The notes under the pieces: generated by a model | Seen by the model: the letters and a program-made list of their open reading frames with translations, nothing else | What the model was told of the DNA's origin: nothing | The model's database searches: none | From: Pyrrhosoma nymphula | Lineage: Eukaryota > Arthropoda > Insecta > Odonata > Coenagrionidae | Assembly (NCBI GenBank): GCA_963573305.1 | Contig: OY754329.1 | Coordinates: forward strand, 145,773,266 to 145,837,265 | Reading direction: 5' to 3' | DNA length: 64,000 nt | Made by a program: the position numbers and the translations under genes | Part shown: positions 1 through 11,639 of the stretch, one piece after another | Layout: every line of letters starts with the position of its first letter | Position numbering within the stretch: position 1 is the stretch's first letter

Positions 1-1121
1 CTGCTGCCTAACAGTTGCATATATGAGTTCGTTTCTCCGGCCGATCACGGAAACTCCGATTCTCAGTAGGAAGAATACAATCGTAGGCGAGCGGAGAGGA
101 AGTGTCAAGTTTTCCTGGTCACTCATTGTTTTCCAAATACTAATACATTTTTGGTCATTTTCAGCGACCACAGAAACCTGAAATGTCTAAACCATTATCG
201 CAACTGATTATTCTTAAATAGTAATTTTATTTCGATAGTAGATATTGTGTCTCCCATTTCAGATAAGAGTTGGCAGTTCGAAAATTAGGCTACCAACTAA
301 CTAGCCTCTGAACATTTGTCAATTTTGGAGAGGCATTGTTGATATTCTCGAATAAAATGGAAGTAAAATCGACGAAGCACAAATAAAAAATCATCCGCGC
401 AATGAAGGAATAAATTAAAGATTCTAGCTTCATTCATCGGAAAGAAAACCCAGCAGGACCTAAACACGCTCAGGTTCGCGACTGGCACTGATTCTATCCT
501 ATTTGCCAACTTTTGCCCTTCCGGCTCCTACGAGTCGGATTCTGGGGTTCAGATTCCGACGAATCGACATCTAAAGGCCGAAAACACTGTTCACAATTCA
601 TTTCTTGAGCGACTTACAATATTTAGTCGTTCCGAGCTATCCTGCAGTCAGTTATTGAATGTTCTTGAGCATGATGGGAATAACAAATTTACTTCGATTT
701 AATCAGGACTAAGACTGCTTTACGGCAAAGGTAATTCATTACCCCAAGCAAGTTATTTTCTCGAAAACTCGCTTAGGGCAAAGTTGATTTCAAGATAAAT
801 TTTAAGTTGATTTGTCGTTATTTTTTTTATCAACCTTGATAGTGGTGTAAACGACAGCGAACGCAAAAGAGGAGTTCCCGGGGAAATGGACGGATAGTTT
901 GACTGACGCAGGTCAAAGTTCATCGAGTCAAATTTTCGATCAATCGAAGGAAATTGCAATAGCGCTGGTCCCTACCACCCTTGCGCGTGCATAGTAAATA
1001 AATTTTCTTTGCATCGAAATTTCACACAACTCGAAGTATTTTTCAGTTCCGGAGGGACTCGATTAAACTCCCTGCGTCGCAACAACCGAAAAGATCTGGC
1101 GTCGCCTATCCGAATCGGAAA
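1..1121. other. No recognisable gene or repeat
   Basis: AT-rich sequence with only short open frames of chance length on both strands. I saw no tRNA box, terminal inverted repeat or conserved peptide. Confidence 0.5.
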
Positions 1122-1740
1122 GTGATGAAGGAGTGCGACAACAACAGCCTCCAGCGACTCCCCTCCGCTTATCTAGATGCATTATTCCCCCCCCCCCTAA
1201 CCCCACGGAAAAACAAACACATATTCACTTCTCTCGAGAGAGAGGGAGAGGAAAATCACATTGTTGCAACTCTCTCGACGATGGATGCATCGAGTGCGCT
1301 CTTATCAGCTTGCACTTCAACGGCCTCCTCCCATTATCTATCTTGCGGGAGCCGCCACGACGAACACTCCCTCTCTCCTCCGAGTTCCCGCAACCGAAGA
1401 GGAGGAGGAGGAAGACATTCCAAGTTGCCACCATCGGTTCCGCGAGCATTTGTTTTCATTCCCCCCCCCCCCTTTACACCCTCACCAAGCCTTACATCCC
1501 CCTCAAAGTCCGCAATATGCGCCGGCCGGCGAGCCTCCGCAAACGGTCGCCGATGGCGCTCACGCCGCCGCAGACGCCAATGGAACGTACGGCGAGCGCG
1601 CAATCTCTTGCTCCTCCGCATGGCAGCGCTGCACTTGCGCAACGATGGCCTGAAGCAAAGTCTGCGTTCCCTGGGGGGAGAGCAAACAACAAGGATTGCT
1701 CGCTCTATCCCCAAACAGCCCTCCCCCTCAGGATAAACAT
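1122..1740. promoter_or_regulatory. CpG-dense GC-rich patch, possible promoter or 5' exon
   Basis: GC and CpG content rise sharply against the AT-rich surroundings, most strongly around 1515-1660. Long open frames overlap in several phases on both strands. Low stop density from GC richness explains that, so I call no protein. Two runs of C (about 1190 and 1461) and GA/CT-rich stretches flank the core. Such patches often mark promoters or 5' untranslated exons, but no start site or splice pair can be fixed by eye. The promoter reading is inference. Confidence 0.3.
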
Positions 1741-4562
1741 CTTACTTTGTACTTAGTCGAGAAGGCTGGCTGACGACTGCGAGAGAAGACAGCAAATAGA
1801 GATAATCCCAGCATTTTGTTTATGCCGTTTCAAAAAACACCGATTTCACGAGAAAATTTCCTAATCCCTATAGAAGTTAAGTCAGTCCACAGATTTGGAG
1901 ATGGGATTTTATCTCTCAAAAAGGTTGAATTATAGTTATTTCGATAGGACATCTGTTTCACGTCGGTGTTCCATATGCTTTACGGAATGCGCAAGTAATT
2001 TTTCTCCTGATAAACATTTCTGCGACTAGAATCATTTCCCAGATACCAAATGCCTTCGATTTAACCAAGTTTCATTTCCTTGTTTCTGATAGATTTCTTC
2101 AGTGTGGCGATGTAAATTAAATTATCACTCTGGAGCATTAAGAATCGATATAGTATATACATATATACATAATCTTATGAACTTGCATCACAGCGTCGCA
2201 TCTACGTGGCACACTCCATAGCATCTCAAGTTAGCATTCGTAAGGAAACATTTACTTCGCAATGCATTATCCGTATCTTATTACTAAGAGACATTTCATA
2301 GCGATATCGCATCCGAGAGTTTAGACATCAGAGTAGATTAAATCATCTGGAGATAGTATGATTTACGACTGTTCGAAGTACTTGCTCGCTCCATACAATA
2401 AGAGTTTTATCGTGAAATACCACTTGATTCCAAAATTGCAACTTTGACGGATACGCTTCGCTCAAATGGAGGATAACTACTAATTGTATGATGAAGTATA
2501 CTGCCCGAAAACAGGTGTTGAGTTGCTGAAAAGATGGATGCCCGTACTCCACGCTGTCGTACGCGCCTTCTGCATCGCGAAGCGCACCGGAAACGTCGCT
2601 TGATCAATTTAAAACAAAAGAATAGGGGTAGAAGAGTGTTGATCGTCAGAAATTCTGAATGATGAGATAAATATTCGCCAATAGGCCACAACAATTAAAA
2701 ATACACTTGACAGGGGGTGGGTAAAGAAAAGTAAAAAGAGAGAAGACTTACAGGGATAACTGATAACCATTTTGCGGTTCACTGCCGCCGATAAGATTTT
2801 TTTCCCACGTATCGATTGGATAAGGCACTGTCTTTACTCGTACATACCACCACGCGTTACGGTCCTTCACCCTTCGCCGATTAAATATAGGCTATAAAAC
2901 GAGAAAGGTAGAAACGCTACGACCATGACCCATATACCCTAAAAACATACGTTGCAGCCTAATAGCGACCTAGATATAACATGCGCCATTCACACTTCCG
3001 GATTTCAGAATTTTATTACCAGCAATTATTAAACACCATCCGAAAGCTTTCAGTTAAAGGGACGCACAGTAGTTGAAACGGGCTAGCAGAATATTTAATT
3101 GAGAGGACATCTTTCTCAAACGACGACGCTTTCAGTCATCAGCAACTTTTAATACATCAGAACACGCCAGCGCAAATTCTTTACTTTCACGCCAAGCGAC
3201 GCTTTGATTGCCAGCGGTGATCTGAGCTAAAAATTCTAATATTGTTAAAATACTACATTTAAAGCGGTTGTTAACAACAGTAATTGTCAAGGCCAAGAGA
3301 AAGAGAAGTAAATAAAAACTTCCAGGAATAATACAAAATATCTTTTGGAGACGGCCCAGAAAAAACAATGAGAATCCTAATATGATTTAGACCATATTAA
3401 ATAGGTCAAATGTAAAGATATATAGCTAAAACTAATATTATGGTCTTAAAATAGTTTTAATTGCGCTACGATTTCGGAGTCATTTTGAAGGCGAGCTATT
3501 GAAACAATGAGACAATAAGTCATTCGGTAAAGGAAACATAGCCATTCCAAAATAATATTTATCGAACCTCAGTTATATTCTCGTAGAAACGCTTCGTTTC
3601 CTTCACTCTTTATGATAAAGGCATTCCACAAAGTTAAGTCCGGACGCAGTATCTTTTTTCAAAGGCAATAATTTTGCTTTTTTTTCATATGTGTGTAAGC
3701 AGCCGATAGAAATCATCAATTAACACCAATGGATTATTCATTTCACTTCCTCCTCAACGCAATAGCAATGCCGGATAGATTGCAGCAATCGATGATTTTT
3801 TTTAAATCGAACTGAAACACCGAGTATCAACCGCTTCATCCCAGTTACCAACTCGCGATTTTGAGCGCAAAACGTTGAATATCTCGACATGGAGCAAGAG
3901 GTATAGCTCAACCGTGGCGGCGAGAGCGTTTCTTACACCCATCAAATCCGTTCTTTGTAACTTTGAACGCTTCCACCGATAACAACTTACACTTTCGAAG
4001 GCGAATCGATGGCAATGAAAAGTGAGACTACTAGTGGCGATTGCAAGAGCCGCGTGACTGCGCAAGAAGGGCGAAGGATGAGGAGAAAAAACAAAAGAAG
4101 TAGAAGAAACACATACTAACGCCAAGCTCTAGGAGAGGAAGTGCAACTAGAGACTCCCTCGAATGGGCGGTTGCGTAAGAGGCTGCACGCCAGCGAGAGA
4201 GAGATGTATCATTCACGACTATAAAGTATCTCTTTTTACGCCCGCTGCCGCCGCGCGCGGCGCATAGCAATCGGAATCTTCGGGAAAGCGCCAGTAGAGG
4301 GAGCGACGGACAGGGTGACGAGGAGGAGTGCCTCATCTTAAGAGATCCCCCGCGGGTTTCCTTAGTGTTTATTGCGCATCGTTTGTTAAATTATTCTGTG
4401 CAGGGTCACAATTGATTGTGCCGTACTCGGAATGAGGACTTACTGGAGCGAAGTAACATCCATCTTCTAATATAAATTCGATATATTCGCCAGAAAAACC
4501 GAAAACCCTTTATCCCTCTTCCACTTTTACATCCGAGGATCTTCCCTCTATTTACTTGAACC
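1741..4562. other. No recognisable gene
   Basis: Mostly AT-rich unique-looking DNA. A small GC-rich patch lies at about 4150-4340. No open frame here resembles a known family. Confidence 0.45.
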
Positions 4563-4785
4563 ATTATTTTATTTTTTCTTTCTTTATTTATTTCATCAAC
4601 CTGAATACAGCCTCGAGGACCATTTTACATCAGGCGTTGTAACAGTAACAAAGGACAACACACACAGCCATGTCCTGGGAGGGGAAAAATCCTCCCCAGG
4701 CGGGACTCGAACCCGCGACCTTTGGGTTGGCAGGCGAGGACGCCGCCACCGAGACGTCCATAGCACTTTCTCCATTCTCTTCCGC
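4563..4785 (-). repeat. tRNA-derived SINE, family A
   Basis: On the minus strand a tRNA-like head runs from about 4775 and contains a perfect B box, GGTTCGAGTCC (4703-4713), followed by a CCCGCCTGGGGAGG-type segment. A body follows, ending near 4565 in an A-rich tail of AAATA/AAAG units. This order of Pol III promoter head, body and A-rich 3' tail is typical of a SINE mobilised by a LINE. The same head occurs at 50146 and, more decayed, at 41640, so it is a dispersed family and not a tRNA gene. Short open frames across it are incidental. Confidence 0.8.
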
Positions 4786-5544
4786 ACTCACATCTCAAAC
4801 GTTTGAAGCCTACGTTCATCCTCTTTCCTCAGATTCCACGCCACTGTAGCGTACTGCGCTACACATCATATTAGACCCTTCGCCAGTCTTTTCTATCTAT
4901 TCTAACGTAAGGTCCCCGTAATTAAATCTCTCCTATTAGTGAACGCCTCGTTTGCTAACGCTCTTCTCCTTCTACTATCTTTACCAGGAGTGGGAGGAAT
5001 AAAAAAACACTCGACACCAATTTCCCCGAAGTAGTGGGACGGGGAGACAGTGATGCAGTGCGTATAAGACTGACAGAAGAGAAAAATATCGCATGCTATT
5101 CCTGCTCTGCAAGCAATTCTCTCCCTGAATCACGCGACTGCCAAATAATTACAAAAGAGCAACGACTAATAAGGAGAGGGCGTTCTGCGTGATCGCCTTC
5201 CCAGATACCAAGAAAAAAAAGGCTTTTAATTATCCAGACTTCGCTTGGCATAGCACACGTATACATGGCCATTTCGACGTTAGAAATTACTTTTTTCAAA
5301 GAGTTGATTATATTGATTATGTAACACGAACATATGATTGCCTTGAAATTAAGGCTTGATCCAGCATGATACCTGTACCAATTTTGAAACGACGGGCAAG
5401 CCAATCAGGTCCTAAGTGAGATCTCGAAATTCTTGAGGTATTGCTAAGCAAACAACTACTATCGGGGAAAAAAGTATGGATAGTCGAGTTTAGATGTTGT
5501 AAATAGTTTACCAGTAGACGTACATAAAAACAAGCTGCGATAAA
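4786..5544. other. No recognisable gene
   Basis: AT-rich, with short chance open frames only. Confidence 0.45.
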
Positions 5545-6475
5545 ATTTAGCTTATTTGAATCTTCGTTCAATGATATGAAATAAAAAGTTTTATTCTCCC
5601 TCAGTAAAGTTTTATCTTAGGTTGCACAAAAAGGAGCCGGTTTTTTTTACTATTTCCAACGGAGTGCTAAATTAGAAAACTCATTACTTTAAATTCATTA
5701 ACTGGATCGTAACGAAACTCTATCACATCTTACAAGAACATTTTTTTTATGATTATACCAATTTTTAACCTGATATGGTAATTTTTTAATAAGTTGTTAT
5801 AAATTTTGTAAAACAACTTTTTCTCAGTGCTGGGTGGTCGTAGCGGTACGACATTTGCTTTGCTATGAGGATCATGGGGATGTTAGGCTAAACGCAAAAT
5901 AACATTTTGCTTACTTGCAACTGTTGATTTTACATAGATTTATATTCAACCGGGTGGTTACGAGGAGAAAGTAACGCAGCGGGCGACGATAACAATGCGC
6001 TGGGCTGAGAGAACTCATGCGACGTCACCGATTTCACGCAAATGGTGTGTAAATATACATAAAATCAACAATTGCAAAGGCAAAATTAACAATTGCGAAG
6101 GCAAAATGTTGTTTTACGTTTAGCCTAACATTCCCATGAGCTTCATAGCAACACAAATGTCGTACCGTTACGACCATCCAACACTGAGAAAATGTTGTTT
6201 TACAAAATGTACTTCAGCTTCTAAAAGAATAATCACATCTAGTTAAAAATTGTTACACTCATACACAAAATGTTCTTGTAAGATGAGATAAAGTTTCGTT
6301 ACGATCCAATTAATTATTTTAAAGTAATGAGTTTTATAATTTGGCACTGCGTTGGAACTAGTAAAAAAAAAGCCGGCTCCTTTTTCGTTCAACCTAAAAT
6401 AAAATTTTATTGAGGAAAATAAAAATGTTTATTTCATATCATTGAACGCAAAATAAAATAAGCTAAACTTTGTTG
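5545..6475. mobile_element. Foldback element with ~400 bp inverted arms
   Basis: The left arm (about 5545-5937) is repeated in reverse complement as the right arm (about 6056-6475), with point changes and small indels. Landmarks pair in reverse order: TTCAATGATATGAAATAAA at the outer ends; AGGAGCCGG / CCGGCTCCT; a segment around GTAATGAGTTTT; and TTAGGCTAAACG / CGTTTAGCCTAACAT near the centre. The ~115 bp loop carries no gene. The right arm has a small internal tandem duplication around 6070-6105. No transposase or clear target duplication was found, so it is a non-autonomous foldback or large MITE of unassigned superfamily. Confidence 0.8.
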
Positions 6476-7534
6476 AGCTCACGCCACGCCTGAAGGTCTT
6501 TCTTTGGCCGACGATTAAATTTTACAAAGACACTTGAGTTGTTACCAAAGACTCCGACACTTAAGACGTGTAAGTCAAAACTTTTACCAATTATACACAT
6601 CATAACACTATTTTCGCAATATGGTACGATTGGAAAGGAATCCGAGAGGAAGAAAAAATTACTATTAAAAACAAATCGAAATAAGGGAGCAGTTCGTGAA
6701 GGCAAGATTTTTTGCGCCCATCAGCAGCGGAGAGAAGAGACTACTGGGATTCACTGGCAAAGAAGAAGGGGAAGGAAAAACATGCGATGAAAGCTGAAAA
6801 GGAAGTTTCAAAAGGGTATTTCATAAGGGCAACACTGAAAATACGAAGGGATCAGCACGTACTTCGACGAACGATGTTCTTTAAGAGACAGCCGCGCTCG
6901 GTGACGGGAACATACAGCTTCGTACCCAGGGGTGGTAGGTTCAAATTCGGGCGATACGTTACCACACCGTAAGAACTAGACAGGGGAAACAACAGGAACA
7001 CGGAAGACAACATTTCGGAATCAACATACCTCGGGATATATTGATCACAAAATTTCAAAAATAGTTGGCCCCCTTTGGATATAGGGCGCCAACTATTAAT
7101 GAAACAGGGCGTTGGAATTATCTAATTACTGTAATATGACATCTCTGGTCGCATTCATAGTTACAAACCTTATCATCTGATGACATAGTACCAACTACAG
7201 AGATTTTATACAAAATATAAACGGGATTATTTCGTTGACGGTCATATTTACCCAAAATGCATGTTTTTTTAACGTTTAGTACAGAGGAACATAACTGCCA
7301 AAGCTTCAGCGATTTCCGTGTCTGCAGATGGTAAAATGTGCAATTTTCTGCAAATGAGAGCTTCGCATAAAACAGCAGATGGACAGAATCCGGATCCCCA
7401 ACTCCGAATCTTGTGAGTTTCACGTGTATTTTTTGTGGGGCGAGAGGTTCTGCCTTCAACGATCCAAAACCGGGTAAATTACATAGTAGTATCACATGCT
7501 GGATTTCCACCGGTCACCACAGTCTTATAAGTTA
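6476..7534. other. No recognisable gene
   Basis: Short open frames only. A GGTTCAAATTC segment near 6928 resembles a B box, but I could not align the surroundings to the SINE families in this window. Confidence 0.4.
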
Positions 7535-7625
7535 TCACCGAGTCGATTCGTAAGGCGAGGTGAAGGCTCACCACTTACTGAACCCAATGGCGTGTGAAAT
7601 TCACACTGTCATGGTTGGAGGGGCA
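7535..7625 (+). repeat. Decayed copy of SINE family B body
   Basis: It shares the palindromic GTGTGAAATTCACAC core and some flanking context with the better copy at 40130-40430. The tRNA-like head is not recognisable here, so this is a degenerate or 5'-truncated copy. Confidence 0.45.
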
Positions 7626-9224
7626 GTTCCAATTCAAATACTACCTGCGGTCTCCCAGTAAGTTCAGATGCCGTGAAAATCACGCCCATATCGAGTTACG
7701 CCATGGGTGTCACAAAAATCGTCACTCAGCCTGGAATCAGGTATCATCTGGAATCATCCCTCAGCCTTCTAGAAAGAGATGGGTCGCTGTGCCCACAGGA
7801 AAGAGCCGCTTCGTCCATCATCATATGTATTAACAAAATAAATATTAGGTGTATGGACAGCGCTGCCTAAAATTTCCCCAGCAGAGAGGATTTTCTCCGA
7901 CGTCTTCTTCATTAAATTATCCATTTCCAAATATAAACTTTTAAGCTTTTCGTGTAATTTACCTACCCTCCCAACAATCGTAAATTTCAATTAATCTTCT
8001 CCTTCGTTCTCACCTACACGTCCCAGTATCCCCAGTAGTTGCGGCGGCTGATGTAGATGTAGAATATATCGGATCGTAAACAACAATGAGTTACATAAAA
8101 ATAAAAGTGAAGTACACTTTGCGTCGTTGAGGCGAGGGATGTATTTTAAAATATATGATCATGAACACTACCAAAATATCCCTTTGGGGCTAATATTATT
8201 GGACTATGAAGTAAAAATGAAGTAGTGACATATTTCTGAGCTCAAATGGCTGGATTGGAAGATAGGCACGGGTGGAACTGGCAGTGCCGTCACCACTACA
8301 AGGCGAATTTAGTGTTAAGTCATTAGCATTTGGTAAAGGGCTTCTACTCAAATTGTAACCGCCCAATTTACCTGGCTGCGCAAAAACTAACGAATTTCCA
8401 CTAAATTTCCCAGCCGTTAACTCCTGAGACAATGCAATACAAGCACATTTTTCGGATAAATATGAAGTTTAACGACACGAATGAACTTGAGTGGCCGCTG
8501 TTTTCACTCGAGGGCATTTGACGAAATGGGAGTATGAAACCCGCTGTATGTGATTGAATGGAAGTTCTAAAAAACCATGGCCGACTCGCGGAATGGAGGC
8601 ATTATCCGAAATCGATAAACCTAGTTCCACATAAAAAAAGATCATAAAAACAAAACATTTTATTACCGGAATCCAAAACGTTTGCTTCTAAATGCTTTTT
8701 TTACTTCCACGCAAACAGGTTCAATAAAATATGCTCCTCCCAATATAATTCCAAGCCAATGACATTAGGCGATGTACTTAAGTAAGCAATAATGACACCA
8801 AAATTCGGTCGATATGAAGCATACCCCAGAAAAGCTCGTGGTCAACACAATAGAGAGGCATGATGATTAATGAGTAGGATTGAGTCGGTAATGAAAGAGG
8901 GTGTGTTAGAAGCCCAGATAATTAATAAATACGAATGGAGCGACATTACTTGGTATGGTTGACTTGATGGAATGGATGATTCTCGAATGAAAAATCAGAT
9001 GCATATTTAAAAGGAGGGTTAAAAGGTTTTAATGGAGAGGAGAGAGCGATAAATGGCGGACAAATGCGGTGTGTGGGATTCTTAAGAAAGGAAAGTATAT
9101 TAGGACTCCTGGGAACTAGGGAGTACAAAGGTGCCAATTGTTGAGTAAATTTAACAGAGGTGAAAGAAGGGTGTAACAGCGATTCCTGATCAAAGGTACG
9201 AGCAGAGCGGTTTACGGTATGTTG
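7626..9224. other. No recognisable gene
   Basis: AT-rich with short chance open frames and no clear repeat structure. Confidence 0.45.
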
Positions 9225-9365
9225 GCTCGAGTACTGGCTTCTCATCCCGAGGGCCCCGGCATCTCGGAAGATTCGAATATTTTTGGGGTAAAGTACTTCA
9301 TGTGAGTACTCCGTACATCGGATGGGACGTTAAACTGTTTTCCCTTGGCGCCCTTAATAAAAGGT
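9225..9365 (+). repeat. SINE family E fragment (body)
   Basis: The segment holding GTACTTCATGTGAGTACTCC and then GGGACGTTAAACTGTTTTCC, GGCGCCC aligns with the minus-strand copy at 59740-60000, which keeps a tRNA-like head, and less closely with the copies at 28510 and 37200. The head of this copy is largely lost. Confidence 0.55.
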
Positions 9366-9706
9366 TCATACGGTTTACTTGGTCGATTTTCTTTACGGGG
9401 GTCGTGAGTTATTTATCGCTTAAACCTATCATACGGTATTAGGTAAGGGTACAAAATTGTGTAAATAATATGTACACGGTAATATTTGTAACAGTAATAT
9501 CTGTATTGATGATCAGTGCTAATGAAGCATAGTTATTATAAAGGTATTACATTTCGGAGACGGCTATGGATGTGAGAAAGGTTCAGTGCTGAAAAAACCG
9601 AGAGTTGTCAAATGTCCGTAGTTGACTTTATTTTATAAGCTGTTTACCTTGATTGCTATTTATTAAATCGAAATTAGTAGCTATGACGTGGAGGAAGGAC
9701 TCCATA

Positions 9707-9822
9707 ATTGCAATGAAGAAACTTAGTGACTTCCACTGTTTATTAGAAAAAAAACTAAAAAACAGTGGAATATTGTTCTTTTCTAATAAACAGTGGAAGT
9801 CACTAAGTTTCTTAATTGCAAT
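9707..9822. repeat. Near-perfect 44 bp inverted repeat
   Basis: The left arm 9707-9750 and right arm 9779-9822 are reverse complements over 44 bp with about one mismatch, around a 28 bp loop. Outside the arms, both sides also carry GCTATTTATTA (near 9653 and 9824), in direct orientation. Because of the palindrome, open frames on both strands show the same short peptide. This is a small MITE-like hairpin or an inversion-duplication scar, not a coding region. Confidence 0.75.
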
Positions 9823-10089
9823 GCTATTTATTAGTTTACAATTACCCATACATTACCTTTCCCCATACATGTGCTATCATGACTTGACAACTTCGAACGG
9901 CACGGCACCAATATTTAAGAGGAGGCAGATGTATGAGGCAGATAAAACCCACCAACGGGTTTCCCTCCAATATTCCTCCATTCCCCGAATAAACATAACT
10001 AACTACCCACCTCTTCTAAAAAGCTTAACTGACCACACTTGTCGGTCACCTACTGAAATAACAAACCGACCCTAGATTACATCCCGAAG

Positions 10090-10640
10090 GATTTAGAAAG
10101 TCCCCAAGGTGACGAGCCGCGCGTTCAAAACCCTTCTGGGGCACACCCGATGACGTTGCCAACTGATGGCGAAGGGGATATCGCGGGTCAAACTGACCAC
10201 AGCCATCGGGCAGCGCAATAAAAAAAAGAAAAACCGCTGCCCCGCCCCTCCCACCGCCCGTCCGGTTCTCCGCTCGGATCCTTGTATTAATCCGTGGCTC
10301 GGATGCTTGAGCCTCCCTCCCCACATCACCCCCCTCTCCTCTTCCCCCGGCCCACCCCACCCTCCCTCTACGGTGGGGTCGGCAACCTGATGGGATCGAC
10401 TGGGGGGCCCGGCGGGTGTGTGGTGCGCCCAGACAGTAGCAGGGAGGGCGAATTTTCGCTCCAATCGACCGAAACCCCGATCGCCCCGAGAGAGTGCCGC
10501 GCATCTGTCTTCGCAACTACGGGAGCCGGCGAGCGAGTCGGGAGCTCCCGAACTCCCTTCCGCCTCCTTCCGCGCACGCGAAAACATCAACGCCGTGCAA
10601 TATTCATCATTCATTGTCGCACTGAGGTGAAACATTTTTA
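10090..10640. promoter_or_regulatory. CpG-dense GC-rich patch, possible promoter
   Basis: CpG-dense sequence (strongest about 10240-10600) lies between AT-rich flanks. Overlapping open frames on both strands, of up to 180 codons, are low in sequence complexity and show no recognisable domain. A promoter or untranslated first exon is possible; no core element could be fixed. Confidence 0.3.
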
Positions 10641-11019
10641 AGTCGCAAAATACGTAACATATCGAGTGGTATTTGAAGGCAAATATCAGGGAATGATTAT
10701 GAATTCAGACCAAACGCGGGGAAAATACAAACAAAACATTTGCGGCGCTGAAGTCAAAAAGTAGTAATCGACGGCATTAGCTCTGATAGGTATGGTTACC
10801 CAGCGTTCCAAAATGGAACGTAATAGGCCCCCTGTTACTCCTATGAACGTAATCAACTGTAGATAGAGCCACTAAATAAGATAGTATGTTGAGGCTAACA
10901 TCTAACATAAACAACGAAAACTTCTGGAGTCGCTCCAACTCTGGTGTGAGCTCCAACATAATCTTGTGAAGACTACAGTTTTTACGTTACGAATGACACC
11001 AATTCCATATATATTCAGT

Positions 11020-11620
11020 GAACGGGTTAAATATAAATGTATGGGACGAGGTCAAATACCTGAGAATCACCATCACTTCAGACCTTACGTGGGGAAACAC
11101 GAACGAAAAAATTATGGCGCCGCATTAAAGAAACTAAGATTTATCAAACGAATAAAACGAAAGTCCTCGAATTAAAAAGTAAAACAGAGACGTTAACTTC
11201 ACTCTAATTAGACCACGTCTCGAATACGCCGCGAGAATTTAGGACCGTACAGAGATAGATTTAATACGCGAAATAAACAAAATACTAAGTAAAACCGCAC
11301 ACTTCGTTAAACACTACTAATTGTAAGAGCCAACGACAGATAGTGACATAGCTAAGGGAAGGATAAGGTTGGGGGCCACTACGGACTCTGTGGCAACACG
11401 CTAAGGCTAAGCTCACTTTAACTCAGATGAAGCGAGTTTCAGTATGACACGGAGGATGATCACTCAAACTTCGTATCATATCCCTAGAGCTGATAGAAGC
11501 GACCATGTAAGAGACTACAACTAAAACATGGCGTGACACTAAGAGACTCCGTTAAGGTGATTGGAGCGATTTTTGTTTATGTACAGCTTTGAGCGAAACC
11601 TAGCATACGTGTCCTTATTA
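11020..11620 (+). pseudogene. Decayed CR1/Jockey-like LINE, reverse transcriptase C-terminal region
   Basis: Reading the plus strand across frameshifts and stops gives a series of peptides typical of the end of a CR1/Jockey-type reverse transcriptase: a VKYLRITITSDLTWG-like segment, LRKLRFIKRI, an LIRPRLEYAAR segment near 11210, then a DLIREINKI-like segment, and finally a YHIPRADRSDHVRDY-like piece near 11480. Only the end of the ORF is present and it is interrupted by several stops, so this is a dead 5'-truncated insertion, the usual form of LINE copies. Assignment to CR1/Jockey rests on recognised motifs, not on a search. Confidence 0.7.
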
Positions 11621-11639
11621 GTAACATATATAGATAAAA

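Noticed and set aside
1122..1756. Overlapping open frames of 204, 207 and 130 codons
   Set aside because: They overlap in three phases in a CpG-rich patch, are low in complexity and carry no domain. GC-driven lack of stops explains them.
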